Source: Marsupella aquatica
Lineage: Eukaryota; Marchantiophyta
Reading direction: 5' to 3'
DNA length: 64,000 bases
Assembly: GCA_973895155.1 (NCBI GenBank)
Contig: OZ316892.1
Location: 23,126,001 to 23,190,000 of the forward strand
In this document: one piece after another, positions 63,274 through 64,000 of the stretch
Position numbering within the stretch: position 1 is the stretch's first letter
Layout of the letters: every line of letters starts with the position of its first letter
Made by a program: the position numbers and the translations under genes
Notes under the pieces: generated by a model
What the model was told of the DNA's origin: nothing
Seen by the model: the letters and a program-made list of their open reading frames with translations, nothing else
Databases searched by the model: none

Positions 63274-63831
63274 CTATGATCCTGAGGGCAGTGTGCCCGC
63301 AGGACGTTTTCTAGAGTTAACTAAAAGGAGTTCTTGGTTTCTTTCTGTGACTAGGAGATGGGCTATGAGCTCGGAGTATTGCCCGAACTTCATGTTTCGA
63401 TACTGTGTTGATAGCCACACATTCGATGAGTGAAATGTCGACAAGGTCTTCTCTAGCAGATCCTTGTCCGTGACCGGCTCGCCACATAGTGCGAGGGTTG
63501 AGGATATTCTAAAGAGTTCGCTATTGTAGGCTGAAATTGAGGTGAAGTCCTGGACCCGCAGGTTGAGCCAGTCTTGTCTGGCTCTAGGTAATTCGACCAG
63601 TTTCTGGTGGTCGAATCGGGTCTGTAGGGCTGTCCATAGTTCCCGAGGGGTTGAAAGGTGCATGTATTGTCTCTGGAGGAATCTATGGATGTGGCGTCTC
63701 AGGAATACTAGGGCTTTTGATTCGTTGGCTTTAGTTAATGGGTCTGGTTGGGGTTCGCCAGCTAGTATAGGTTGAGTCATCCCTATAGCTGGGAGTAGGG
63801 TTAGCGAGGTTAGGTTTTCTTTTAGGTTCAT
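63274..63831 (-). pseudogene. copia gag (UBN2-type), amber-terminated
   Basis: Residues from LTKANESKALVFLRRHIH through LWTALQTRFDHQKLVELPRA and LLEKTLSTFHSSNVWL fit the copia gag capsid domain. The TAG at 63274-63276 ends it, but the same frame continues into the RGG nucleocapsid and pol. The frame is also open to the right of the first Met (IDGGNYLEWSMN), so the true start lies near 63870-63890, where a frame change or stop obscures it. Confidence 0.8.
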
Positions 63832-64000
63832 GGACCATTCTAGGTAGTTGCCGCCATCTATTCTAGGGCGGGGAAGTTGAGTTTCTCAAGGTTGGCCATC
63901 TCTAAGTTCCTGGCGTGCAGCGGTGGTGTGCGTGTTTATATATAATGTATATAGTCAAAAGACAATGCACATTTGCCGCATGCAGTGGTCGAGAGAGGGT

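Larger units (their letters stand above)
58764..64000 (-). mobile_element. Second Ty1/copia retrotransposon, 5' end at or beyond the window edge
   Basis: From right to left: gag, an Arg-Gly-Gly-rich nucleocapsid with zinc knuckle, protease-like region, integrase, reverse transcriptase and RNase H, then a purine tract (AAAGGGGAG on the minus strand) and a short candidate 3' LTR at 58902-58764. Gag and pol share one frame (63831 to 59947) interrupted by one TAG at 63274. RNase H is broken by frameshifts. It differs from the first copia element in sequence and LTR. Confidence 0.88.

Noticed and set aside
62939-63433. Plus-strand frame encoding a long Arg-Pro-Pro repeat
   Set aside because: It is the antisense shadow of the RGG-coding repeat of the copia Gag and has no other support.

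Overview
This is nuclear DNA from a plant, most likely a seed-free land plant and plausibly a liverwort or another bryophyte. That placement rests on three things: split genes with GT-AG introns, a plant-type 26S proteasome ATPase, and an alpha/beta-hydrolase-NB-ARC-LRR immune receptor (the HNL class, known from liverworts and a few other seed-free lineages). No sequence search was run, so the placement is an inference.

Layout. From 1 to 18397 the window is a stack of nested transposable elements. A Ty3/gypsy element (1 to about 4490, + strand) carries the C-terminal part of a DNMT3-like DNA cytosine methyltransferase ahead of its reverse transcriptase and a PHD finger after its integrase. 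Next comes a CACTA (En/Spm) DNA transposon (4626-12781). Its minus-strand gene combines a Cys-rich N-terminus, a SET (lysine methyltransferase-like) domain and a TNP2 transposase, and a divergent plus-strand accessory gene lies beside it. The CACTA element sits inside the reverse transcriptase region of a minus-strand Ty1/copia element (12782-18397), whose initiator-Met primer site and 343-bp LTR are visible. From 58764 to the right edge lies a second, unrelated minus-strand copia element. Two solo LTRs related to the first copia element lie in the gene region.

Host genes. (1) 19964-25918 (+): a five-exon HNL-type NLR of about 1578 residues. (2) 28373-31958 (+): a complete ten-exon RPT4 (26S proteasome subunit 10B) gene of 398 residues, with part of exon 5 duplicated inside the next intron. 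(3) 39039-44828 (+): a large coiled-coil protein of about 1450 residues and unknown function. (4) 49525-53767 (-): a membrane-anchored NST1-like protein that ends in a complete U-box, suggesting a membrane E3 ubiquitin ligase. The host genes do not form an obvious pathway, although the RPT4 and U-box genes both belong to ubiquitin-proteasome biology.

The most unusual theme is that two unrelated transposons in one 13-kb block carry chromatin-modification modules: a C5-methyltransferase and PHD finger in one, a SET domain in the other. All three large autonomous elements are decayed, mostly by single in-frame stops that can be explained by C-to-T changes. Exon boundaries were placed by eye from splice consensus and reading-phase agreement.
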